NCBI RefSeq assembly: GCF_000241525.1
Contig: NZ_AHIL01000026.1
Span: 186,001-250,000 of the forward strand
Reading direction: 5' to 3'
DNA from: Comamonas testosteroni ATCC 11996
GTDB taxonomy: Bacteria > Pseudomonadota > Gammaproteobacteria > Burkholderiales > Burkholderiaceae_C
Length of the DNA stretch: 64,000 nucleotides
Shown here: positions 28,507-36,675 of the stretch, piece by piece
How positions within the stretch are numbered: the stretch's first letter is position 1
Layout of the letters: each line of letters starts with the position of its first letter
The notes under the pieces: model-generated
The model's database searches: none
What the model saw: the letters and a program-made list of their open reading frames with translations, nothing else
What the model was told of the DNA's origin: nothing
Position numbers and translations under genes: made by a program

Positions 28507-29255
28507 CGTGTGACGAAGCGCTCGGGCTTGGTGGGTTTGCCATGGAAAGGCAGGCGCTTGGCCCAGAGGCGCAGCGCCTGCCAGTGGATGCGGGCGATGA
28601 CGCCCAGCGTCATCAAGGGAGTGCCGAAGAAGGCGCGGCGCACGTTGGTCGCATCCAGCGGATGCAGCGTGCCGCCCACGCTGGTCTGCAGCAGCGGGCC
28701 GTCTTGGTCATGCAGATCCACGCGCGCCAGGGTGCGTTTCTCGCTGCGCTCGAAGCGGAAGCGGTACTCGCCCCGCACCTCGCAGAACGGCGAGACATGG
28801 AACTGCTTGCGTGCCATCTGCTCGCTGCCAAAGGCCAGATCAGGGCCGGCCAGCAGATACGCATGGCGCTCGCCAAAAGTGTTGTTGACTTCCGCCAGCA
28901 CGGCGGCCAGCGAGCCATCGCTGCGGTGGGCATACCAGAAGCTCACGGGCTTGAACACATAGCCCAGCACGCGCGGGAAGGTGTGCAGCCAGACTTCGCC
29001 GTCGGCATCGTCAATGCCTTCGCTGTGCAGCAGTTGCTCGAACCAGTCCAGGGCATCGGCTCCGCCCTCGCCGTGGTCGCTGTCGTGAAAGCTGATCCAG
29101 CCGAGCCGGTTGCGCCGCAGCGCGGTATCGGGCTGCATGCGCAAGCTGCGCAGTGGCAGCATGAGGAAGTAGCCCGAATATCGGAAGGCATGCTCGACGG
29201 GCCGCAGACGTCGATGCCAGACATGGCCGAAGCCGATGAGGGGCCGGGCGTTCAT
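28503..29255 (-). CDS. DUF1365 domain protein
   Basis: 250 residues, nearly all covered by the DUF1365 family. Motifs seen include GHVWHRRLRPVEHAFRY near the N-terminus, FPRVLGYVFKPVSFWYAH, and ARKQFHVSPFCEV. The family has no established reaction that I can state with certainty; it almost always sits between an FAD oxidoreductase and a Cfa-type methyltransferase, so a role in the same lipid product is likely. No signal peptide is seen. Both ends overlap neighbours by 4 bp. Confidence 0.88.
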   Translation of the reverse strand: MNARPLIGFGHVWHRRLRPVEHAFRYSGYFLMLPLRSLRMQPDTALRRNRLGWISFHDSDHGEGGADALDWFEQLLHSEGIDDADGEVWLHTFPRVLGYVFKPVSFWYAHRSDGSLAAVLAEVNNTFGERHAYLLAGPDLAFGSEQMARKQFHVSPFCEVRGEYRFRFERSEKRTLARVDLHDQDGPLLQTSVGGTLHPLDATNVRRAFFGTPLMTLGVIARIHWQALRLWAKRLPFHGKPTKPERFVTR

Positions 29256-30589
29256 GCTGCCCCCCTGATGGCAGGGCTGACGGGCAGCCTGGGCAAGACG
29301 TGCAGCAGGCCATCGGCCGCGTCGAGCCCCGAACGCAGACCATCTTCGTGAAAGCCGTAGCCACACCAGGCTCCGCAGAACCAGGTCCGGCGCTGGCTTT
29401 GCAGAGCCGTGACCTGGCCCTGGGCCTCGATGGCAGCCAGGTCGAAGACCGGATGGCTGTATGCAATGCGCGCGTGAACCTTGCTCTCGTCGATGGGACG
29501 CACCGGATTCAAGGAGACCATCACGGGCTGCTGCCACGGCAGAGGCTGCAGGCGGTTGATCAGATAGTGCAGGCAGACGCCTGCCCGGTTGCGCCCCGCG
29601 TCGGCCGCGCGTTCGTAGTTCCAGGCCGCCCAGGCTGCCTCGCGGCTGGGCAGCACGCTGGCATCTGTGTGCAGCACGGCCTGATTGGGCTGGTAGCGTA
29701 TGGAACCCAGCACGCTGCGCTCCTGCGGCGTGGCGTCGAGACCCAGCAGGCGCAGGGCCTGATCGCTATGGCAGGCCAGCACCACGGCGTCGAACTGCTC
29801 CGTGCCATGTGCCATCTGCAGCAACACGCCATGTTCCACGCGGCGCAGGCCCAGCACGGGCGCGTTCAGACGGGCTTCGTGGCGGCCATCGTGCTGCAGT
29901 GCGGCCAGCATGCGCCGCACATACTGGCGCGAGCCGCCCTGCACGGTGTACCACTGGGGTCGGTCGGAGACCTGGATCAGGCCATGGTTGTGACAAAAGC
30001 GGATCAGCGTGGCCACAGGAAAGCGCAGCATCTGATCCGTCGGGCAGGACCAGATGCAACCCATCATAGGCAGCAGGTAGTCCTGCCGGAAGGCGGTGCC
30101 GAAGCCGTGCTCATCCAGAAAGACCTCGATGGAGCTGCGCAGGCCGGCCTCGTCGCCTTCCCGGGCGATGCGTGTGGCCAGACGATTGAAGCGCAGGATC
30201 TCGGCCAGCATTTTCAGAAAACGGGGGCGCAGCAGGTTGCTGCGTTGAGCGAAGACTGCTCCCAGCGAGCTGCCGCTCCACTCGAGGCCGGCACGTCCGT
30301 CGGTCAGGGGCACCTGTACCGAAAACGACATCTCGGCGGCCGCCGTCGGCACCTGCAGGTCTTCGAACAGCTGCGTCAAAAGCGGGTAGGTGCGGTGGTT
30401 GAAGACCAGAAAGCCCGTGTCCACGCCCTGGCTCACGCCATTCAGCGTCATATCGACGGTGTTGGCATGCCCGCCGAAATGGTGGCCCGCTTCCAGCAAT
30501 GTCACGCGATGCTGGCCAGGCGCGCCTGCCAGGCGCCGGGCAGCGGCCAGACCCGCAACCCCAGACCCTATGACTGCAATGCGATGCAT
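29252..30589 (-). CDS. FAD-dependent amine-oxidase-like oxidoreductase, first gene of the operon
   Basis: 445 residues. The dinucleotide motif GSGVAGLAAARRL starts at residue 8, followed by LLEAGHHFGGHANT as in the amine oxidase/phytoene desaturase family. GVDTGFLVFN is a further family signature. It would oxidise or desaturate an acyl chain. As I recall, the related protein in Rhodobacter works with a Cfa-like methyltransferase in furan fatty acid formation, but that transfer of function is inference. It opens a seven-gene operon and faces a TetR gene across 140 bp. Confidence 0.88.
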   Translation of the reverse strand: MHRIAVIGSGVAGLAAARRLAGAPGQHRVTLLEAGHHFGGHANTVDMTLNGVSQGVDTGFLVFNHRTYPLLTQLFEDLQVPTAAAEMSFSVQVPLTDGRAGLEWSGSSLGAVFAQRSNLLRPRFLKMLAEILRFNRLATRIAREGDEAGLRSSIEVFLDEHGFGTAFRQDYLLPMMGCIWSCPTDQMLRFPVATLIRFCHNHGLIQVSDRPQWYTVQGGSRQYVRRMLAALQHDGRHEARLNAPVLGLRRVEHGVLLQMAHGTEQFDAVVLACHSDQALRLLGLDATPQERSVLGSIRYQPNQAVLHTDASVLPSREAAWAAWNYERAADAGRNRAGVCLHYLINRLQPLPWQQPVMVSLNPVRPIDESKVHARIAYSHPVFDLAAIEAQGQVTALQSQRRTWFCGAWCGYGFHEDGLRSGLDAADGLLHVLPRLPVSPAIRGAA

Positions 30590-30603
30590 GGGAATGCCTT
30601 TCC

Positions 30604-30669
30604 TGGTTTATCAGTCCGTTTGCACCAGGAAGGTCAAATCGTGAACTGATGAGTTCAAACTATAAACCA
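30604..30669. promoter_or_regulatory. Candidate TetR operator region
   Basis: Between the FAD gene and tetR lie a palindrome TGAACT-gatg-AGTTCA (30642-30657) and an outer inverted repeat TGGTTTAT (30604-30611) with ATAAACCA (30662-30669). TetR regulators usually bind such palindromes in the divergent promoter next to their gene. Confidence 0.55.
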
Positions 30670-30729
30670 AACATTTCCACTTTGCACTATCTAGTATGGG
30701 GTGTGGCCTATCAGGTCTAAAATAAGCCC

Positions 30730-31368
30730 ATGACAAGCCGCTCCTCCATCAAACAGCAGATACAGCGCGTGCGTGAGCAGGCCATCGTGGTGGCCGTCAA
30801 CCGGTTGCTGGCCACCAAGGGCTATGACGCCATGACGGTGGACGAGGTCGCTGCCGAAGCTGGCATGGCCAAGGCCAGTCTCTACAAGCTGTTCACCTCC
30901 AAGGAGGAACTGGCGGGAGCCGCCATGGTCGGTGTGCTGGATCGTGCCCTGGCTTTCGTGGACGGCCTGCGCGACGAAGCAAACCAGGCGGCCGAGGCAG
31001 GTGCTCCCATGCGCCCGCTGGATCAGCTCAAGGCCGTGACGCGCTGGGCCATGCAGACACAGCTGGAGGGCGAGATGCCTTCGCTGCCGGCACAGAACTC
31101 CAATCTCAGCGCCTCTTTGCAAACCAACGATGCCTACATGGACCGGCTGATTGCCCTGAGCAACCGGCTGAGCATCTGGATCACCGAAGCCCAGACCAGC
31201 GGCCAGTTGCATGCTGCGCTGCCCCCCGAACTGGTGCTGTATACCCTGTTCGCACGGGCTTGCGATCCTGTCGTGGCCCTGCTCAAGGAGTCGGGGCAGT
31301 ACACGCATGCGCAGATCATCGACTGGGTGACAAGCACCACGTTTGACGGGCTGGCGGTGGCGCGCTGA
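30730..31368 (+). CDS. TetR-family transcriptional regulator
   Basis: 212 residues. The N-terminal helix-turn-helix reads AIVVAVNRLLATKGYDAMTVDEVAAEAGMAKASLYKLFTSK in outline, with the usual GYDAMTVDEVA and SLYKLF pieces. The C-terminal ligand domain is family-specific and gives no clear inducer. It is divergent from the lipid operon and most likely represses it and itself. An acyl-CoA or fatty acid ligand would be reasonable but is not shown. Confidence 0.9.
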   Translation: MTSRSSIKQQIQRVREQAIVVAVNRLLATKGYDAMTVDEVAAEAGMAKASLYKLFTSKEELAGAAMVGVLDRALAFVDGLRDEANQAAEAGAPMRPLDQLKAVTRWAMQTQLEGEMPSLPAQNSNLSASLQTNDAYMDRLIALSNRLSIWITEAQTSGQLHAALPPELVLYTLFARACDPVVALLKESGQYTHAQIIDWVTSTTFDGLAVAR

Positions 31369-31449
31369 GAAGTCGGCACCCGCAGATGCGCCAGCACCTG
31401 GCGCTGCCCTGGCAAGGCTCGCTGTGACTTGCGGAAGTCTGCCGCAGGC

Positions 31450-32139
31450 TCAGGATTGCATGATCACCGGCCCGCCCTTGCTCAAGGCTCGCTGGTATGC
31501 CGCACGCTCGTGCATGCGCTGGCGATAGGCGATCAGATGGGGCCAGGCGTTCTCGTTTTCGCTGCGCACCAGAGCCGCTTCAACGGCAAAGCTCATCTGG
31601 AAGTCGGCCATGCTCAGATGCTCGCCGGCAAACCAGCGATGTTCTGCCAAATGCGCTTCCATAAAGGCCAGCGCTGTCTGCACATTGGGCGCAACGAGTC
31701 TTTGCTGCACCCGCTTGCACAGGGCGCGCGCGATGGGACGCACGAAAAATGGCATGGGCTGGCGCGGGATGGTGTCGAAAACCAGTTTCATCACCAGCCA
31801 GTTCATCAGCGAACCTTCGGCATAGTGCATCCAGAAGCGGCACTCACGATGTTCTTGAGTGCCGCGCAGAGGCTCAAGGTGCGAAAGCTCCGAAGGCGCC
31901 TGATGGCCGTAACGCTCAACCAGATACTCGATGATCGCGCCGGATTCGGCGACAACAATGTCTGAATCGGTAATCACCGGCGATTTGCCCAGAGGATGCA
32001 CGCGCTTGAGCTCCGGTGGCGCCAGGCGGCTCGCGGGATCGCGCTGGTAGCGACGCAGTTCGTAAGGAACACCGAGCTCCTCAAGCAGCCAGAGTATGCG
32101 CTGCGAGCGCGAAGTTTCAAGGTGGTGAACGGTGAGCAT
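31450..32139 (-). CDS. Glutathione S-transferase
   Basis: 229 residues from the ATG at 32139. The thioredoxin-like N-domain begins MLTVHHLETSRSQRILWLLEEL, with Ser in the SRSQR region as the probable glutathione-activating residue, cis-Pro in GKSPVI and the SNAIL-like ESGAIIEYL motif. A helical C-domain follows. It conjugates or reduces electrophiles, or handles peroxides. Its start lies inside the 3' end of the NTF2-like gene (23-bp overlap), so the two are probably translated from one message. Confidence 0.9.
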   Translation of the reverse strand: MLTVHHLETSRSQRILWLLEELGVPYELRRYQRDPASRLAPPELKRVHPLGKSPVITDSDIVVAESGAIIEYLVERYGHQAPSELSHLEPLRGTQEHRECRFWMHYAEGSLMNWLVMKLVFDTIPRQPMPFFVRPIARALCKRVQQRLVAPNVQTALAFMEAHLAEHRWFAGEHLSMADFQMSFAVEAALVRSENENAWPHLIAYRQRMHERAAYQRALSKGGPVIMQS

Positions 32140-32611
32140 GGAGCGTTTTCCTGGAAGCGGAACCTGCATTGCGCAGCCAGCGCATCAAGATTCCAAGCAA
32201 TGGCAGTTTCTCGTAGAGTTCTTCAGCTGCATCCCAGTAATCGCGATGCTGGCAGACAAGACCTTGCGCATCAAAGCGCAGCAGGCTGGCACCACGAATG
32301 CATTGCTCGGAACCGGGCCGCCAGCGTCGCAGGCGAAAGCGAAATTCCCAGGCCAGAAAGGCCTGTCTCTCCTGTATCAGCCGCTCGGTGACGACAAAAC
32401 GCGGCTCTTGCAGCGTGTCGAACATATGGGCGAATATGCCGGCGATTGCGGTCACGCCGCGCACTTCATTGAACGGATCCTTGAAGTGCGCATCGCTTGC
32501 GTAATAGCTGTCAAGTTGCTGCAGATGGCCAGGGGCCAGTTGTTCGTACAGCTGGACAAGCCGCTCCACTGCGGCACCCGTATCGGTTGAGGAGGAGGGG
32601 CTTTGCTGCAT
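32117..32611 (-). CDS. NTF2-like (SnoaL-fold) protein
   Basis: 164 residues. The pattern of an N-terminal helix (VERLVQLYEQLAPGHLQQL), the DAHFKDPFNEV stretch and strands ending in HRDYWDAAEELYEKLP fits nuclear-transport-factor-2 family proteins. In many proteobacteria this subgroup occurs near DUF1365/Cfa/SDR genes, and here it lies 1.2 kb from the TetR of that operon. It may be an isomerase or a ligand-binding partner. The exact function is unknown. Confidence 0.8.
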   Translation of the reverse strand: MQQSPSSSTDTGAAVERLVQLYEQLAPGHLQQLDSYYASDAHFKDPFNEVRGVTAIAGIFAHMFDTLQEPRFVVTERLIQERQAFLAWEFRFRLRRWRPGSEQCIRGASLLRFDAQGLVCQHRDYWDAAEELYEKLPLLGILMRWLRNAGSASRKTLHAHRSPP

Positions 32612-32706
32612 GCATCAAATTGTAGGCAAACTGCCCCGCATCCCCGTGGCTGCTACGCCACGGCTGTCCTTCAGACCAGGCTTGTCAGGCTTCCAGTGTC
32701 GGACTG

Positions 32707-33456
32707 CTACGAGTGCGTTTTCTTGGTCAGCACCGGTTCGCTCCGGTAGCGGTCTGGGAAGAGGCGCTTGAGGTTGCTCACCTTGGGCAGATCATTGAAG
32801 ACTATATAGGGGTGACGCGGGTTATCGGTCATGAAATCCTGGTGGTAGAGCTCGGCTGGATAGAAGCTTGCCCTGCCCTCAAGGCGGGTGACGATGGGCT
32901 TCGGATACAGGTGTGCCGCGTCAAGCTGCGCGACATAGGCCTGTGCTGTCTTGAGCTGGCCGGGGCTGGTCGCAAAAATGGCCGAGCGGTATTGCGTACC
33001 GGTGTCCGGGCCCTGCCGGTTGAGCTGGGTGGGATCATGAACCACAGAGAAAAATATCTGCAGCAGCTGTCCATAGCTCACCAGGGACGGATCGAAGGTA
33101 ACTTCTACCGATTCAGCATGTCCGGTATTGCCGCGGCTGACCAGCTCATAGGAGGCAGTGGCTGCTGTGCCTCCGCTATAGCCCGAGACGGCGCGCTGCA
33201 CGCCTTTGACATGCTGGAATACGCCCTGTACTCCCCAGAAGCAGCCGCCGGCAAAGATGGCGCGCTGCGGTGTGGGACCAGTGGCCGGCGTGTCGATGGC
33301 AGGGGCCGGGATGCGGACAGCCTCGTCGGCAGAGAAGGCCGTTGATTGCCACAGCAGTCCGCTGCCCAGCAAAACGATGCCGCCAGTCAGGGTCTGGAGC
33401 ATGCCGCGCCGGTTTGAGATGGCACCCAGTGTGATACGTGTTTTCATGATGGTCAT
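32707..33456 (-). CDS. msrA: Peptide methionine sulfoxide reductase A, exported
   Basis: 249 residues from the ATG at 33456, which overlaps the dipZ stop; an ATG at 33447 also fits. The leader (about residues 15-43, RRGMLQTLTGGIVLLGSGLLW in outline) predicts export. The catalytic cysteine is Cys72 in FAGGCFWGVQG. MsrA reduces the S form of methionine sulfoxide in proteins, here in the periplasm. Electrons probably come from the DipZ thioredoxin-like domain encoded next to it. Confidence 0.94.
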   Translation of the reverse strand: MTIMKTRITLGAISNRRGMLQTLTGGIVLLGSGLLWQSTAFSADEAVRIPAPAIDTPATGPTPQRAIFAGGCFWGVQGVFQHVKGVQRAVSGYSGGTAATASYELVSRGNTGHAESVEVTFDPSLVSYGQLLQIFFSVVHDPTQLNRQGPDTGTQYRSAIFATSPGQLKTAQAYVAQLDAAHLYPKPIVTRLEGRASFYPAELYHQDFMTDNPRHPYIVFNDLPKVSNLKRLFPDRYRSEPVLTKKTHS

Positions 33457-35276
33457 CCAAAGGTGAAGGCATAGGCGGAAACGCCGCTGTCAAGAAACTC
33501 GATGCTGAAGGTCCGCTCGACAACGGTACCGGACTGGCGCACCAACTGATAGAGACGTTGCCCGGTGACGGTGCCGCTGCCGTCGGCTGCCACGTCCACA
33601 CCGTGGGCATCGCCGGGAGGTTTGCCGTCGACGCTGACCTTGAAACGCACCGGTTTGCCATCGGGGGCGGGGCTCAGCACCAGGTGCAGATCGCGCGCCT
33701 TGAACTGGTAGACGATGCGACCCGAAGGACCGGCCAGCGAAGCGCTTTCCGGCCCCACCATCCATTGACCGCCCAGGCCCCAGGCGTTCAGCCTGGGCTC
33801 TTTCGGCTCCAGATACGTGGTCGTCCTGCCGTGCACGGCTTTGGGGGTGGAGGCGAAGTTCTCGGCGCGCTCGTAGCCCAGATAGGTTTCGGGCGAGGCG
33901 ACCTCATCCATGCTGGCGGCCAGTTGTACGCCCCCTGCATCCACTTGTGTCAGGCCCATGGCCGAACGGGTGCTGCCCGCTTCTTTGAGAAGCTGCTGTA
34001 TCACCCGTTCAGACTCTGCATAGCCGCCCTCGCCGAAGTGGTGGTGGCGGATGCGTCCCGTGGCATCGATGAAGTAATGAGCAGGCCAGTACTGGTTGCG
34101 GAAGGCGCGCCAGATCGCATATTGGTTGTCCACGGCCACCGGATAGCTGATGCCCAGGTCTTTCATGGCCTTGCTCACGTTGCCGATGTCGCGCTCAAAG
34201 GCGAACTCTGGGGCGTGCACACCGATCACGATCAGACCTTGATCACGGTATTTTTCGGCCCAGGCCTTCACATAGGGAAGGGTGCGCAGGCAGTTGATGC
34301 AGGAGTAGGTCCAGAAATCCACCAGCACCACTTTGCCTCTTAGGTCCTGCTCGCCCAGAGGCTTGGAGTTGAGCCATTGGGTGGCACCGTCCAGGGGCGG
34401 AGCGATGCCCTCATCGGGCAGGGCTTGGGCTGTGCTGGACGGCCCGCTCATGCGCATTGCAGCTCCCGCGGCCATCATGGCAGTCCCGTCAGCAGGTGCA
34501 GGGGATGGTGCCTGCATCATCATGCCCGGGTTGCCACGCATGGCCAACTGGTCGTCGCTCTGCGGCTGGTTCAGGTGCTCGACCAGTTTCTGCTCCAGGC
34601 TGCCGGTGGATGCCGTTGACAGTCGGGCCAGCACGCCGGTGTCGATTCCCAGGGCAACGCCTGCGAGCATGGCCGCACCGAGGCCGCGACGCACCCATTC
34701 ACCGGCACCCAGCGAACGCTTGAGCGCGGCAAATACCCGACCCCCCAGGAGCAAAGCTGCAGCCATGGAGGTCGCTGCCCCGGCGGCATAGGCCAGCAGC
34801 AGCAAGCTTGAGGTCGTGTTGGCGCCCTGCAGGGCAGCGCCGGTCAGTATCAGTCCCAGAATGGGCCCGGCGCATGGAGCCCATAGCAGCCCTGTCGCGA
34901 TTCCCAGCAACACGGAGGAGGCCATCTTCGGTGTACCGTCTTGCTGCACCGACTCGGACAGGCGCGATCCGGCAGTCACCAATGGACGCGTCAGCCGCTC
35001 CGACAGATGCGGCAGCAACAGGGTCAGCCCGAAAACGGCTACCAGCGCCAGAGCCAGCCAGCGGCCATATTGATTGGCAGCCACCACCCAGCCGCCGCCT
35101 ACGGCTGCAAGAGAGGCAACGACCGCAAAGGTCAGCGCCATGCCAGCCAGCAATGGCAGGCCGTTGCGCACAAAGGGCTGATTCGCGCGAGAGAACACGA
35201 AGGGCAGCACGGGCAGGATGCAGGGGCTGACGATGGTCAGCACACCACCCAGATAGGCAAGGACGATCAGCAACAT
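33453..35276 (-). CDS. dipZ: DipZ-type CcdA-thioredoxin fusion (thiol electron carrier across the membrane)
   Basis: 607 residues. The N-terminal third is a CcdA/DsbD-beta-like membrane domain with cysteines in SPCILPVLP and APCAGPILG. A low-complexity Met/Ala linker follows (about 250-290), then a TlpA/thioredoxin-like domain with CINC in FWTYSCINCLRTL, and a C-terminal beta domain. It moves electrons from cytoplasmic thioredoxin to the periplasm. It lies between msrB and msrA, so its likely task is to recycle these reductases. Confidence 0.93.
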   Translation of the reverse strand: MLLIVLAYLGGVLTIVSPCILPVLPFVFSRANQPFVRNGLPLLAGMALTFAVVASLAAVGGGWVVAANQYGRWLALALVAVFGLTLLLPHLSERLTRPLVTAGSRLSESVQQDGTPKMASSVLLGIATGLLWAPCAGPILGLILTGAALQGANTTSSLLLLAYAAGAATSMAAALLLGGRVFAALKRSLGAGEWVRRGLGAAMLAGVALGIDTGVLARLSTASTGSLEQKLVEHLNQPQSDDQLAMRGNPGMMMQAPSPAPADGTAMMAAGAAMRMSGPSSTAQALPDEGIAPPLDGATQWLNSKPLGEQDLRGKVVLVDFWTYSCINCLRTLPYVKAWAEKYRDQGLIVIGVHAPEFAFERDIGNVSKAMKDLGISYPVAVDNQYAIWRAFRNQYWPAHYFIDATGRIRHHHFGEGGYAESERVIQQLLKEAGSTRSAMGLTQVDAGGVQLAASMDEVASPETYLGYERAENFASTPKAVHGRTTTYLEPKEPRLNAWGLGGQWMVGPESASLAGPSGRIVYQFKARDLHLVLSPAPDGKPVRFKVSVDGKPPGDAHGVDVAADGSGTVTGQRLYQLVRQSGTVVERTFSIEFLDSGVSAYAFTFG

Positions 35277-35289
35277 GGCTTGTTTCTCC

Positions 35290-35781
35290 TCAAGCAGGCT
35301 TTGGCGCGAAAGTCAGTGCAAGACCGTTCATGCAGTAGCGCAGACCTGTGGGGGGCGGCCCGTCCTCGAAGACGTGCCCAAGGTGACCGCCGCAGCGCCG
35401 GCAGTGTGCTTCGACACGCACCATGCCGTAGCTACGGTCCTTGCGGGTGGCCACGGCGTTGTCCAGAGGCTTCCAGAAACTGGGCCAGCCGGTGCCGCTG
35501 TCGAACTTGGTAGTGGAGGCAAACAAGGGCAGGGAGCAGCCGGCGCAGGAAAAGATGCCTGGGCGATGCTCCTTGTTGAGCGGGCTGCTGCCAGGAGGCT
35601 CCGTGGCCTCCTGGCGCAGCACTGCATATTGCTGGGGGCTGAGCCGGGCGCGCCACTGGGCGTCGGTGTAGCTGATTTCGATGGACTCGCTTGCTGCGGT
35701 GGCGCTGCGGTGGAATATTCCGGTGGAGAGCGCAGCTGCGGAGGCTGCTGCGCTCAGCAGCATGTGGCGTCGGGTGGTCAT
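35290..35781 (-). CDS. msrB: Peptide methionine-R-sulfoxide reductase B, exported
   Basis: 163 residues. A leader with TTRRHMLLSAAASAAALS suggests Tat export. Zinc cysteines are Cys79/Cys82 and Cys127/Cys130, and the catalytic cysteine is Cys150 in RYCMNGLAL. MsrB reduces the R form of methionine sulfoxide. It is the first gene of msrB-dipZ-msrA; dipZ starts 13 bp later. The set resembles the Neisseria PilB protein split into separate genes. Confidence 0.95.
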   Translation of the reverse strand: MTTRRHMLLSAAASAAALSTGIFHRSATAASESIEISYTDAQWRARLSPQQYAVLRQEATEPPGSSPLNKEHRPGIFSCAGCSLPLFASTTKFDSGTGWPSFWKPLDNAVATRKDRSYGMVRVEAHCRRCGGHLGHVFEDGPPPTGLRYCMNGLALTFAPKPA

Positions 35782-35958
35782 GGCATCGGCTTTCTGGGTT
35801 CGATGACATTGAGCTTATGGAGTGGCGATCCCGAAGTCCTCACGCAAAGTTAAAAAAAACGTGATAACTACAGGCGAGCAGTTTGAGCACAATGTGAAAC
35901 CACGTTGCGGTGCTCCACAGTGCTGCATCAACCGTCCCTGCCGGAGACCTGACTACTC

Positions 35959-36675
35959 ATGACTATCGCCCGTCGCATTCTGCTGGTCGAGGACGACGCC
36001 CATATCGCCGATCTGCTTTCGCTTCACCTTCGGGACGAGGGGTTGGAGGTCATGCATTGCGCCCGCGGCGACGACGGGCTGGCGCAGCTGGAGCGCGGCG
36101 GCTGGGATGCGCTGGTACTGGACCTGATGCTGCCTGGGGTGGACGGCCTGGAGATCTGCAGACGTGCGCGCGCCATGACGCGCTACACGCCGATCATCAT
36201 CATCAGCGCCCGCTCCAGCGAGGTGCATCGCATTCTGGGACTGGAGATCGGCGCTGACGACTATCTGGCCAAGCCGTTTTCCGTTCTGGAACTCGTGGCA
36301 CGGGTGAAGGCCCTGCTGCGCCGGGTCGACGCGCTGGCCCAGAGCGCGCGCCTGGAGTCGGGCAGCCTGTCGGTCAACGGGCTGGTTATGGATCCGGTCG
36401 CCAGGGATGCCAGCCTGAACGGCCGCCGTCTCGATCTCACGCCCCGTGAGTTCGATCTTCTGTATTTCTTTGCTCGCCAGTCCGGCAAGGTGTTTTCGCG
36501 CATGGACCTGCTCAATGCGGTCTGGGGCTATCAGCACGAGGGTTACGAGCACACCGTCAACACCCATATCAACCGGCTTCGTGCCAAGGTGGAAGTCAAT
36601 CCGGCACAGCCGACGCGAATCCTCACGGTTTGGGGGCGCGGCTACAAGTTCGCTGAAACTGGAGAGGGCGAATGA
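35959..36675 (+). CDS. OmpR-family response regulator
   Basis: 238 residues. The receiver domain has acidic residues Glu11/Asp12/Asp13, the phosphorylation site Asp55 (LVLDLMLPG) and Lys105 (LAKPF). A winged-helix DNA-binding domain follows (LTPREFDLLYFFARQ, then HTVNTHINRLRAKVE). Its stop overlaps the kinase start in an ATGA. It is divergent from msrB across 177 bp, so it probably controls the sulfoxide reductase operon. Confidence 0.95.
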   Translation: MTIARRILLVEDDAHIADLLSLHLRDEGLEVMHCARGDDGLAQLERGGWDALVLDLMLPGVDGLEICRRARAMTRYTPIIIISARSSEVHRILGLEIGADDYLAKPFSVLELVARVKALLRRVDALAQSARLESGSLSVNGLVMDPVARDASLNGRRLDLTPREFDLLYFFARQSGKVFSRMDLLNAVWGYQHEGYEHTVNTHINRLRAKVEVNPAQPTRILTVWGRGYKFAETGEGE

